A stretch of 30,406 nucleotides of DNA from JAQUBU01 sp036677685 (GTDB lineage Bacteria; Bacillota; Syntrophomonadia; Syntrophomonadales; Syntrophomonadaceae). The number at the start of each line of letters is the position of its first letter. Within the stretch, counting starts at the first letter, position 1. Below are positions 7,846-14,920 of this stretch, in pieces. The stretch covers positions 1 to 30,406 of the forward strand of contig JAVBWA010000023.1 of assembly GCA_036677685.1 (NCBI GenBank), given 5' to 3'. Made by a program: the position numbers and the translations under genes. Under the pieces are notes generated by a model. It was not told where the DNA came from. It saw nothing but the letters and a program-made list of their open reading frames with translations, and ran no database searches.

Positions 7846-8142
7846 TTGAAAAAGAGCCTGCCATGGTTTTTTGAACAATACGAAAAAAACGATCCGGAAT
7901 ATTGTATTCCACTTGCCGAAGTCCTGGAAACGGCAATGAATCCCCAAAGCTTAGATGCCAAAACCAAATACTTGATTATCCTGGCTTTGGATGTTTTAAA
8001 AGGGGCTGGAGAAGGGGTCAAGGTGCTGGCCAAACAGGCACGTGAAGCCGGAGCTTCGGAACAGGAAATCCGCGATGTAATTCGCCTGGCTTTTTACGTA
8101 AACAGCATGGATGTGATTAAAACCTCATTGAATGCTTATTAA
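7846..8142 (+). CDS. AhpD/carboxymuconolactone-decarboxylase-like small protein lacking the CxxC
   Basis: 98 residues in the all-helical CMD/AhpD style: AMNPQSLDAKTKYLIILAL, then a helix beginning DVLKGAGEGV, then AREAGASEQEIRDVIRLAF. Active alkylhydroperoxidases carry a CxxCxxxH at the start of the central helix. Here that place reads LDVLKGAGEGV with no cysteine or histidine, so peroxidase or redox activity is unlikely; a binding or structural role is possible. The start is TTG at 7846, seven nt behind a perfect AGGAGGGG. It ends 24 bp before the HAD phosphatase gene, probably the same transcript. Family membership fairly sure, function unknown. Confidence 0.8.
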   Translation: MKKSLPWFFEQYEKNDPEYCIPLAEVLETAMNPQSLDAKTKYLIILALDVLKGAGEGVKVLAKQAREAGASEQEIRDVIRLAFYVNSMDVIKTSLNAY

Positions 8143-8166
8143 ATACTGTGCTTAAAGAGGTGCGAG

Positions 8167-8874
8167 ATGTTTGAAGCTATATTATTTGACTTGGATGGGA
8201 CGCTGTTAAATATTGACATGGAAATATTCTTGAAGCATTATTTTCGAAAAATGCACGAGATGGCCAAAAAAACGGGCTATCATGAAGCCGGGCGCTTGGT
8301 TGAGCAGGTTTTCAAATCAACCGGGGTGATGATAGCCAACCGCGATCCCGGATTTAGTAATGAAGACATTTTCATGCAGGATTTCTTAACTAACTGGCAA
8401 TATCCTGAAGATGAGATGCGCGGGTTTTTTGACAAGTTTTATGCATCGGCTTTTCCTGGACTATGTCAATACTGCCAGCCTTTCCCGGGAATTCCGGAAA
8501 TGATGCAGAAGGTACTGGACCGGGGAATGAAGGTAGTTATTGCTACCAATGCGGTCTTTCCCTTGACCGCATTGCATCAGCGCTTGGACTGGGCAGGCTT
8601 GGGCAATTTTAAGTTTGATTTAATTACCTCCTATGAGGTAATGCATTTTTGCAAACCGCATACTGATTATTATCAGGAGATAATCGAGCAAATCGGGGTT
8701 AACCCGGCAAAATGCTTAATGGTAGGGAATGATGTCGGGGAAGATCTTCCCGCTGTCCAAATCGGAATGAAAACCTTTCTGGTGGAGGATATGTTAATTG
8801 ATAAAGCAGACGGCATAAAACCGGACCGGAGGGGGAGACTCAGCGATTTATTCGCGTTTGTAGACAGTTTGTAA
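8167..8874 (+). CDS. HAD-superfamily hydrolase (phosphatase)
   Basis: A 235-residue HAD phosphatase. Motif I is DLDGT (Asp8 nucleophile, Asp10 acid/base), motif II is the Thr of VVIATNAVFP, motif III is the Lys of FCKPHTDYY, and motif IV is GNDVGED. The cap is helical and inserted between motifs I and II (subclass I, phosphoglycolate-phosphatase-like or beta-PGM-like fold). The substrate cannot be told from sequence. AGAGGTG precedes the ATG by about 6 nt. It sits between the CMD-like gene and the SASP gene. Confidence 0.9.
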   Translation: MFEAILFDLDGTLLNIDMEIFLKHYFRKMHEMAKKTGYHEAGRLVEQVFKSTGVMIANRDPGFSNEDIFMQDFLTNWQYPEDEMRGFFDKFYASAFPGLCQYCQPFPGIPEMMQKVLDRGMKVVIATNAVFPLTALHQRLDWAGLGNFKFDLITSYEVMHFCKPHTDYYQEIIEQIGVNPAKCLMVGNDVGEDLPAVQIGMKTFLVEDMLIDKADGIKPDRRGRLSDLFAFVDSL

Positions 8875-8919
8875 GGCAAATATTCTTCACCTGGATGGGG
8901 AAAACTAGGAGGGATAATT

Positions 8920-8979
8920 ATGGGTGGAGGTGTTTTAAATTTCCAGGAAGAAAAAGAGAAAACCAGTCGTTATGACTGA
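8920..8979 (+). CDS. 19-codon leader frame overlapping the SASP start (possible)
   Basis: ATG at 8920 has a strong AGGAGGG six nt upstream and opens a 19-codon frame (starting MGGGVLNFQE) ending at TGA 8977. It overlaps the SASP frame out of phase and ends just after the internal SASP ATG at 8972. It could be a translational-coupling leader, or a by-product of an altered SASP start codon. Confidence 0.35.
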   Translation: MGGGVLNFQEEKEKTSRYD

Positions 8980-9127
8980 AAAAGATTTGCTTAAGATGGA
9001 GATTGCCAAGGAATTGGGGATTTGGGAGCAGGTGGAACGCGAAGGCTGGGATTCGCTGAGTAATGCGGTCTGCGGACGGGTAGGCGGAATAATGAGCTGC
9101 CGCTTGCGTGCTAAATCCGGGGAATAA
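8939..9127 (+). CDS. SspF-like small acid-soluble spore protein (alpha/beta type), apparent AUU start
   Basis: Alpha/beta SASPs coat and protect spore DNA. The 62-codon frame reads SRKKKRKPVVMTEKDLLK, then MEIAKELGIWEQVEREGW and CGRVGGIMSCRL. This matches the family pattern of a basic N-terminus, EIAKELG, and GRVGG-IM--RL. SspF-like proteins normally begin M-S-R-(basic)-V-M. Here the codon at the Met position is ATT (8939), with GGAGG 8 nt upstream at 8926-8930 and an in-frame TAA directly before it. ATG at 8972 would give a 51-residue form missing the basic tail. The gene therefore uses AUU, starts internally, or has a mutated start codon. It implies the organism makes spores. Confidence 0.75.
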   Translation: MSRKKKRKPVVMTEKDLLKMEIAKELGIWEQVEREGWDSLSNAVCGRVGGIMSCRLRAKSGE

Positions 9128-9140
9128 TTCAAAAATATTA

Positions 9141-9204
9141 GAGACAAGGGGACGGTTCTTCTGTCTGGAGAGAAACCCAGACAGAAAAACCGTCCCCTTG
9201 TCTC
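9141..9204. repeat. REP-like long hairpin, 28-bp stem
   Basis: GAGACAAGGGGACGGTT pairs with AACCGTCCCCTTGTCTC and continues through CTGTCTGG/CCAGACAG. The 28-bp stem has a single mismatch and a loop of about 8 nt. A second CTTGTCTCC follows at once, suggesting slippage. It lies 13 bp after the SASP stop and may end that transcript. GGGGACGGTT...TGTCT palindromes of this style recur in clostridial genomes (general recollection). No REP-type transposase gene is in the window. Confidence 0.8.
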
Positions 9205-9217
9205 CCCCTTGTCTCCC

Positions 9218-9328
9218 TGCCTCGTTGCAGCGGTGTGTTGGCCCCTACGGGGACCACTTATATTAGTTCCCTTCGTGAATGATTAAATTATGTTGAAACT
9301 GCTCCATAGTTTCTTCTGATGCTTAAAA
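9218..9328 (+). repeat. Interspersed modular repeat, copy C (lacks left half, has optional module)
   Basis: Starts directly at the core TGCCTCGTTGCAGCGGTGTG, followed by the optional module (CCCCTACGGGG, GGACCACTTATATTAGTTCC) bounded by GTGTTG at 9235 and ATGTTG at 9290. It ends with the hairpin GAAACTGCTCCATAGTTTC and a TCTGATGCTTAAAA tail. The left half with the AACGAGG arm is missing and is replaced by the REP-like hairpin. A TATAAT box at 9350-9355 follows it, in front of the YbaK-like gene. Confidence 0.85.
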
Positions 9329-9387
9329 CAAAAGCTGCCCGCAATCGAGTATAATGGAAGCGAAGAAGGAAAAGAGAGGTTGGAGTA

Positions 9388-9852
9388 ATGAACGAAATAG
9401 CCAGAGTCAGAGCATATTTGCAGGAAAGAAATCCTGAACTGAACATCATTGAACTTGAAGAAGACACCAGCACTGCTTTTTTGGCAGCCCAGGCCCTGGG
9501 AACTGAAGTAGGGCAGATTGCCAAGTCGATACTGTTTAAAATTACTGAAGGCAAGTATTTTATGGTGGTGGCTGCAGGAGATATCAGAATCGACAACAAA
9601 GCTTTGAAAAACCTGATTGGGGCCCGGGCGCGGATGGCCAACGCCGAAGAAGTGCTGGATATTACCGGTTTTAATATCGGGGGAGTATGTCCTTTTGCCA
9701 TGAAGGTGGAAATCCCGGTATATCTGGACGAAAGCCTCTTGCGTTATGATGTGGTTTATGCGGCCGCTGGCACCGGCAACACCGCGCTGCCTATCACTTA
9801 TCAGCAATTACTGGATATAACCGGCGGAACCCCCTGCCGGGTGTCGGCGTAG
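9388..9852 (+). CDS. YbaK/EbsC-family aminoacyl-tRNA deacylase
   Basis: A 154-residue stand-alone trans-editing domain of the YbaK/ProX/EbsC group, which hydrolyses mischarged tRNAs (Cys-tRNAPro or Ala-tRNAPro in studied members). Family landmarks are AAQALGTEVGQIAKSILFK, which carries the near-invariant catalytic-site Lys, then the VVAAGDIRIDNKALK segment, and GGVCPFAMK near residue 100. The acylated amino acid cannot be predicted. The ATG follows GAGAGGTTGGAG. A TATAAT at 9350-9355 may be its -10 box, just past repeat copy C. dnaE begins 16 bp after the stop, so they probably share a transcript. Confidence 0.9.
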   Translation: MNEIARVRAYLQERNPELNIIELEEDTSTAFLAAQALGTEVGQIAKSILFKITEGKYFMVVAAGDIRIDNKALKNLIGARARMANAEEVLDITGFNIGGVCPFAMKVEIPVYLDESLLRYDVVYAAAGTGNTALPITYQQLLDITGGTPCRVSA

Positions 9853-9868
9853 GAAAGCGGGAAGAAAA

Positions 9869-12800
9869 ATGACAGGTAACTTTGTACATTTACATAATCA
9901 TTCGGAATACAGCCTGCTGGATGGTGCCTGCCGGGTAAAAGATCTGGTGAGACGGGCGATCGAATTGGAAATGCCGGCGGTAGCGATTACCGACCATGGT
10001 GTGCTGTACGGGGTCATGGATTTTTACCGGGAGGCAAAAAAGCAGGGGATTAAACCAATAATCGGCTGCGAAGTATATGTGGCCCCCCGCAGCCGTTTAG
10101 ATAAAGAAGCCCATTTGGATGACAATCCTTATCACCTGACTCTGCTCTGCCGTAATCAGGAGGGTTACCAAAACCTGATCCAGATGGTGAGCCGGGCTTA
10201 CCTGGAAGGTTTTTATTATAAACCGAGGGTAGACCGGGAATTGCTGCAAACCTTCAGTAGCGGTCTAATTGCTCTATCGGGCTGCATTGCCGGGGAAATT
10301 CCAAGGTTGCTGCTTACTGAGCAGCAGCAGCAGGCCCAGACTACCGCCGAATACTTCAGAGAGGTTTTCGGGACGGACAATTTCTACCTGGAATTGCAGG
10401 ATCATGGGATTAAAGAGGAAAGCCGGGTTTGCCCGCAGCTGATTGCCATAAGTGAAAAAACCGGCATACCGCTGGTAGCCAGCAATGACCTGCACTACAT
10501 AAACCGCAAGGATGCAAGTGTTCATGATGTGCTTTTATGCATACAGACCAACAGCATAGTCAGCGATGAGAAACGGATGCGTTTTTACGGCAGCGAATTC
10601 TATATGAAAAGTGCCGAGGAAATGATAAAATTATTCGCCGGGCGGCCCGACGCCATCGAAAACAGTCTTAGAATTGCCGAACAATGCAATCTGGATTTCA
10701 GTTTCGGGGGTTTTCACCTCCCGGCTTTTGATCTGCCGCCAGGTTATACCGCAGAGACTTTTTTAAATGAACTGGTGCATGAAAAATTTGCCCGAAAATA
10801 TACCAATCCATCAGAGTCCCTGGTGCATCGCCTGGAATACGAACTCAGAGTAATCAATGAAATGGGTTTTGCCGGTTACTTTTTAATTGTACAGGATCTG
10901 GTCAACTGGTCAAAAGCCAACCGGGTCCCGGTAGGTCCGGGACGCGGCTCGGCAGCCGGGAGCCTGGTTTCTTATGTTCTGGGTATAACCACCATCGATC
11001 CGATGAAATACGGGCTGCTTTTTGAGCGCTTTCTAAATCCCGACCGGGTTAGTATGCCGGATATCGACATAGATTTTTGCTTTGAAAAAAGGGATAGAGT
11101 CATCGATTACATTGTCAAGAAATATGGTTCGGACCGGGTGGCCCAGATCATAACTTTTGGAACCATGGCAGCACGGGGAGCTATTCGCGATGTGGGACGC
11201 GTCCTGGATATACCCTATGGGGAAGTTGACAGGATAGCCAAGGCGGTACCGGCCGAACTTGGGGTGAGCATAGACCGGGCTTTGGATATATCCCCTAGTC
11301 TATATGAAGCTTACCAAAGCGATGCCGGAACCCGGAAACTGGTGGATATCGCCCGGGCCATCGAAGGGATGCCCCGCCACGCCTCCATTCACGCTGCAGG
11401 AGTGGTCATCGGCAATGAAGCTCTAAATACCATTCTGCCTCTGCAAAAAACCCCGGAGGGGCATGTGGTAACCCAGTTTACCAAGGAAACGGTGGAGGAT
11501 ATCGGCCTGCTGAAGATGGATATCCTGGGTTTGCGCACTCTGACGGTCATCGACCGTGCGGTTGAAATTATCGAAAAAACCCGGCAGCAAAGCATCGATA
11601 TTGAAAACCTTCCGTTGGACGACCCGGAGGTTTATGAATTGCTTTCGGCAGGCAATACCATTGGGGTTTTTCAGTTGGAAAGTGACGGCCTGCGGCGTCT
11701 CCTGACCGAAATCAAACCCAACTGTTTTGAGGATATAATAGCCATTATTGCTCTTTACCGCCCCGGACCGCTGGGCAGCGGGATGGTGGAGGACTTTATC
11801 AACCGCAAGCATGGCCGCCAGGAAATTGAATACATAACACCTTTGCTTGCCCGCGCCCTTAAGGAAACTTACGGAGTTATCCTCTATCAGGAGCAGGTAA
11901 TGCAGGTGGCCAGTGAACTGGCCTTTTTTACCATGGGCGAAGCAGACATCCTGCGCCGGGCCATGGGCAAGAAAAAACCCGAGGAGTTAATGGCCCAGCG
12001 GGATAAATTTATTAACGGAGCGGCCCGCAACGGGATAGCTGAAGATGTTGCAATAAGGATTTTCGATATTATTGAAAGCTTTGCCGGTTACGGCTTCAAT
12101 AAAAGCCATTCGGCAGCCTATGCCATGATTACTTACCAGACCGCATATTTGAAAACCCATTTCCCGGTTGAATACATATGTGCTTTCCTGAGCAGTGTAA
12201 TAGACAACCAGGACAAGGTGGTATCCTATTTAAAGGAATGCCGCAAGCTGGGTATCGCCATCCTGCCCCCGGATATCAACGAAAGTTTCGAAAACTTCAC
12301 GGTAACCGGTGAGGCCATCCGCTTCGGGTTGGGAGCTATTAAAAATGTCGGCTACAATGCGGTCCATAACATAGTCAATGCTCGTAAAAAAGGTTTGTTT
12401 AAATCTTTGTTTGACTTCTGCCGGCGGGTGGATCTTGGACAGGTTAACAAGCGCATGCTGGAGAATCTGATCGCCGCCGGCTGTTTTGATTCACTGGGTA
12501 TAAGCAGAAAACAAGCTTTTTCAATCATCGATGAATGCGTTGATCTGGCGGTGAAAATAAAACAGAGCGAGTCCAGCAGCCAGCTCTCGCTCTTTGGTGA
12601 TACAGCCAGTATGGTTGTGGAGCCGGTTTTGCGAATCAAAGGAGAGATGGAGGCCCGCGAGTTGATGAACCGGGAAAAGGAGGTTCTGGGCTTCTTTGTT
12701 TCCGCCAATCCTCTTGATGAGCACCGCCAGCTATTGCCGCTCTTAAGCACTCACCAACTGGAGGAGATGGAAGCTGCCGATGAAGAAACTTATGTGCGGG

Positions 12801-13261
12801 TCGCCGGACTGGTAGTTAATTTACAGCAGAAAGTGAGCCGTAAAGGTGACAACTATGCACGCTTTTTTTTAGAAGACTTCAGTGGCCGGATCGAGGTAAT
12901 GGTTTTTCCTTCTGCTTATCGCAAATACATGGAAAATATCAAAGCGGACAGCAGTATAATCGTAGAAGGCTATTATGACAATCGTGATGAGCAGCCTAAG
13001 ATCGCACTACGCAAAGCAGGCCCGCTGCCCGCTTCACTGAAAGAATTGCATATTCGCATAACTGACGATAAAAATGAAGAGCAAATTCAGCAGAAATTTG
13101 TAAAGACAATTAAAAAGTTTCCCGGTGATATCGAAGTATTTTTACATTTACCCAACCGAAAAATGGTGATACTCAAGGAGAATTTTAATGCCGCTGCTCA
13201 TTCTCAACTCAAAAGTGAACTTGGCGCCATTTATGGCAAAAATAACGTTTGGTTTAACTGA
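9869..13261 (+). CDS. dnaE: DNA polymerase III subunit alpha (DnaE)
   Basis: A 1130-residue C-family replicative polymerase of the DnaE1/DnaE3 length class. Domains in order: PHP (residues 1-270, HLHNHSEYSLLDGA and AITDHG), then the palm with VGPGRGSAAGSLVSYVLG (355-372) and the catalytic MPDIDIDF (396-403). The third acidic region lies near LLKMDILGLRTL. Fingers and the helix-hairpin-helix region follow (to about residue 860), and then an OB-fold (VRVAGLVVNLQQKVSRKGD) near residue 985. No 3'-5' exonuclease insertion is present, so it is not PolC. The PHP metal ligands appear intact. It is followed by mtrB, pfkA and pyk; dnaE-pfkA-pyk proximity is a known Firmicutes arrangement. Confidence 0.97.
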   Translation: MTGNFVHLHNHSEYSLLDGACRVKDLVRRAIELEMPAVAITDHGVLYGVMDFYREAKKQGIKPIIGCEVYVAPRSRLDKEAHLDDNPYHLTLLCRNQEGYQNLIQMVSRAYLEGFYYKPRVDRELLQTFSSGLIALSGCIAGEIPRLLLTEQQQQAQTTAEYFREVFGTDNFYLELQDHGIKEESRVCPQLIAISEKTGIPLVASNDLHYINRKDASVHDVLLCIQTNSIVSDEKRMRFYGSEFYMKSAEEMIKLFAGRPDAIENSLRIAEQCNLDFSFGGFHLPAFDLPPGYTAETFLNELVHEKFARKYTNPSESLVHRLEYELRVINEMGFAGYFLIVQDLVNWSKANRVPVGPGRGSAAGSLVSYVLGITTIDPMKYGLLFERFLNPDRVSMPDIDIDFCFEKRDRVIDYIVKKYGSDRVAQIITFGTMAARGAIRDVGRVLDIPYGEVDRIAKAVPAELGVSIDRALDISPSLYEAYQSDAGTRKLVDIARAIEGMPRHASIHAAGVVIGNEALNTILPLQKTPEGHVVTQFTKETVEDIGLLKMDILGLRTLTVIDRAVEIIEKTRQQSIDIENLPLDDPEVYELLSAGNTIGVFQLESDGLRRLLTEIKPNCFEDIIAIIALYRPGPLGSGMVEDFINRKHGRQEIEYITPLLARALKETYGVILYQEQVMQVASELAFFTMGEADILRRAMGKKKPEELMAQRDKFINGAARNGIAEDVAIRIFDIIESFAGYGFNKSHSAAYAMITYQTAYLKTHFPVEYICAFLSSVIDNQDKVVSYLKECRKLGIAILPPDINESFENFTVTGEAIRFGLGAIKNVGYNAVHNIVNARKKGLFKSLFDFCRRVDLGQVNKRMLENLIAAGCFDSLGISRKQAFSIIDECVDLAVKIKQSESSSQLSLFGDTASMVVEPVLRIKGEMEARELMNREKEVLGFFVSANPLDEHRQLLPLLSTHQLEEMEAADEETYVRVAGLVVNLQQKVSRKGDNYARFFLEDFSGRIEVMVFPSAYRKYMENIKADSSIIVEGYYDNRDEQPKIALRKAGPLPASLKELHIRITDDKNEEQIQQKFVKTIKKFPGDIEVFLHLPNRKMVILKENFNAAAHSQLKSELGAIYGKNNVWFN

Positions 13262-13359
13262 GAATCATATAAATAGGGACATTCCCCGAACAAATACCTG
13301 GGACCAATAAGCTGCAAGGTATTACCATAAAAGTAGGTGAAAAGTAAATCAAAGTAATT

Positions 13360-13376
13360 AAGGGGTGTGTCCCCTT
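13360..13376. other. Small GC-rich hairpin in front of mtrB
   Basis: AAGGGG-TGTGT-CCCCTT forms a 6-bp stem with a 5-nt loop, ending 6 nt before the mtrB ribosome site (AAAGGAGG, 13383-13390). A related half palindrome (TAGGGACATTCCCC) lies at 13274-13287. It may be a short REP-like element, or it may affect mtrB translation. Confidence 0.5.
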
Positions 13377-13399
13377 ACATTAAAAGGAGGCGCAGGTTT

Positions 13400-13651
13400 A
13401 TGCATGAGGCAAGTTATATAGGAGAAGACTATATTGTAATCAAGGCGTTGGAGAACGGCGTAACTATTATCGGTCTTACTCGGGGTAAGGATACTAAATT
13501 TCACCACACCGAGAAGCTGGACAAAGGTGAAGTAATGGTAGTCCAGTTTACCGAACACACTTCGGCCATGAAAATCAGAGGGAACGCCGAGATCGTTCAT
13601 CGTTACGGCTCTCTTAACAGTGGAAAAATAAGCAGTGATAAAAACGCTTGA
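13400..13651 (+). CDS. mtrB: trp RNA-binding attenuation protein (TRAP)
   Basis: 83 residues closely matching TRAP. It forms an 11-mer ring that, when loaded with tryptophan, wraps leader RNAs carrying GAG/UAG triplets and switches off trp genes. Landmarks: YIVIKALENGV, IGLTRGKDTKFHHTEKLDKG, QFTEHTSAMKIRG. The RNA-contact residues of Bacillus TRAP (Lys37, Lys56, Arg58) correspond to Lys39, Lys58, Arg60, and the tryptophan-pocket threonines (25, 30) to Thr27 and Thr32, all present. The start is ATG 13400 behind AAAGGAGG (9 nt); an upstream in-frame GTG (13367) would run through the hairpin and lacks a ribosome site. It sits between dnaE and pfkA, not beside folE as in Bacillus. I see no TRAP-type triplet array nearby. 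Confidence 0.95.
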   Translation: MHEASYIGEDYIVIKALENGVTIIGLTRGKDTKFHHTEKLDKGEVMVVQFTEHTSAMKIRGNAEIVHRYGSLNSGKISSDKNA

Positions 13652-13751
13652 TAGACTGGTATTAACGGCAGTAATAACTAGCTGCTTGCCAAATGCCAGG
13701 ATATGGCCCGCATAATATTGCGGGTTGGGGTAGCATAAGGAGGTAGGCGGC

Positions 13752-14708
13752 TTGGAAAAGCTGGCAGTTTTAACCAGCGGCGGCGATGCGTCCGGCATGA
13801 ATGCGGCTATTCGTGCGGTGGTAAGAACCGCCCTGTACCGAGGTATGGAAGTATACGGTGTTAACCAGGGATTCGAAGGATTAATGGCAGGAAAATTAAC
13901 TCCCATGACCAGAGGCTCAGTAGCCGATATTATTCATCGGGGGGGGACCATACTGCAGACTTCCCGTTCCCGACCCTTTATGACCGATGAAGGAAGAAAA
14001 AGAGCACTGGACATGCTGGATGCCCAGGGAATTCGGAACCTGGTGATTATAGGAGGGAACGGCAGCTTAACCGGTGGTTTTGAGTTTTCCAAACTAGGCG
14101 TAAATGTTATTGGCATACCGGCCACCATCGACAATGATATTGTCCATACACAATCAATTGGTTTTGATACAGCAGTGAACACCGCCCTCGAAGCCATTAA
14201 CCGCATTCGCGATACAGCAACTAGCCATGGCCGCATTTTTATTATCGAAGTAATGGGCCGGCATTGCGGTGAAATAGCCCTGGCCGCAGGAGTTGCCGGG
14301 GGGGCTGAATCCATCCTCATACCGGAAATAGCCAGTGATTTTGAACAACTTATAGAAAAAACCAATCAGGGAACCTTTAGAGGCAAACTTCACAGCATTA
14401 TCATTGTAGCCGAGGGAGTCTATCCAGTTATGGATTTGGCCGCCCAAATTCAAGAACGGACTGGCCGGGATACCCGGGTTAGCATCCTGGGACATATGCA
14501 AAGAGGAGGGACTCCCACTGCGGCAGACCGGATATTGGCTTCCTGTATGGGCCGGACGGCTGTGGATTGCATTGCTGAAGGAAACAGAAATGTTATGGTA
14601 GCCGGGCAGTGGGATAAGATGCAAAAGATCCCCCTGGAGGCAATCATCAACTCACGCCGGATTCCTGATCTAAATATGTTTGAGATTGCCAGCATACTTT
14701 CAATATAG
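13752..14708 (+). CDS. pfkA: 6-phosphofructokinase
   Basis: Phosphorylates fructose 6-phosphate to the 1,6-bisphosphate, the committing step of glycolysis. 318 residues, the usual bacterial size. Motifs: LTSGGDASGMNAAIR (nucleotide loop), PATIDNDI with the catalytic Asp, a GRHCGE substrate segment, and LGHMQRGGTP with the Arg that binds substrate across the subunit interface. The start is TTG 13752, seven nt after AGGAGG. One oddity: the ATP/PPi discrimination loop, GGDGS in ATP enzymes and GGDDS in PPi enzymes, reads GGNGS here. The Gly fits ATP use, but the preceding Mg-contact Asp is Asn. It is preceded by mtrB (100-bp gap) and followed by pyk after a structured 212-bp gap. Confidence 0.96.
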   Translation: MEKLAVLTSGGDASGMNAAIRAVVRTALYRGMEVYGVNQGFEGLMAGKLTPMTRGSVADIIHRGGTILQTSRSRPFMTDEGRKRALDMLDAQGIRNLVIIGGNGSLTGGFEFSKLGVNVIGIPATIDNDIVHTQSIGFDTAVNTALEAINRIRDTATSHGRIFIIEVMGRHCGEIALAAGVAGGAESILIPEIASDFEQLIEKTNQGTFRGKLHSIIIVAEGVYPVMDLAAQIQERTGRDTRVSILGHMQRGGTPTAADRILASCMGRTAVDCIAEGNRNVMVAGQWDKMQKIPLEAIINSRRIPDLNMFEIASILSI

Positions 14709-14717
14709 TTTATGGCT

Positions 14718-14871
14718 CGCAAAAGACATACTATAATATTCCCTCAAGCCCGGACTATTGGTTGAGGAATACAATATGTTTCCAAGTCTAGTGCAGTAAT
14801 CTTAGGGAACAATTTAAGCCACCTTTCCTCGCCTTTATCTCTTTCGTCCACATTACAGTATGTCTTTTGCG
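14718..14871. repeat. 154-bp element with perfect 15-bp terminal inverted repeats between pfkA and pyk
   Basis: CGCAAAAGACATACT (14718-14732) and its exact complement AGTATGTCTTTTGCG (14857-14871) enclose 124 bp. Inside lies a second inverted repeat, ATTCCCTCAA facing TTGAGGAAT. The whole could fold as a long stem carrying a side hairpin, which would suit an RNA leader for pyk, or it could be a small non-autonomous element. No T-box, riboswitch or terminator signature is recognised. Confidence 0.6.
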
Positions 14872-14920
14872 ATATCTTTCAAAAGATGATTAGTTATTTT
14901 CTGAAGAAAGAGGTGGATAG

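Noticed and set aside
7668..7874. 68-codon plus-strand frame across repeat copy B
   Set aside because: Made largely of repeat sequence read in an arbitrary frame, and overlaps the well-supported TTG start at 7846.
13367..13399. Upstream GTG start for mtrB adding 11 residues
   Set aside because: The added codons read through a hairpin and the ribosome site itself; ATG 13400 has an ideal AAAGGAGG and matches TRAP length.
14709..14920. T-box or known riboswitch in front of pyk
   Set aside because: No T-box sequence (AGGGTGGNACCGCG) or other recognised aptamer core; only the inverted repeats are evident.
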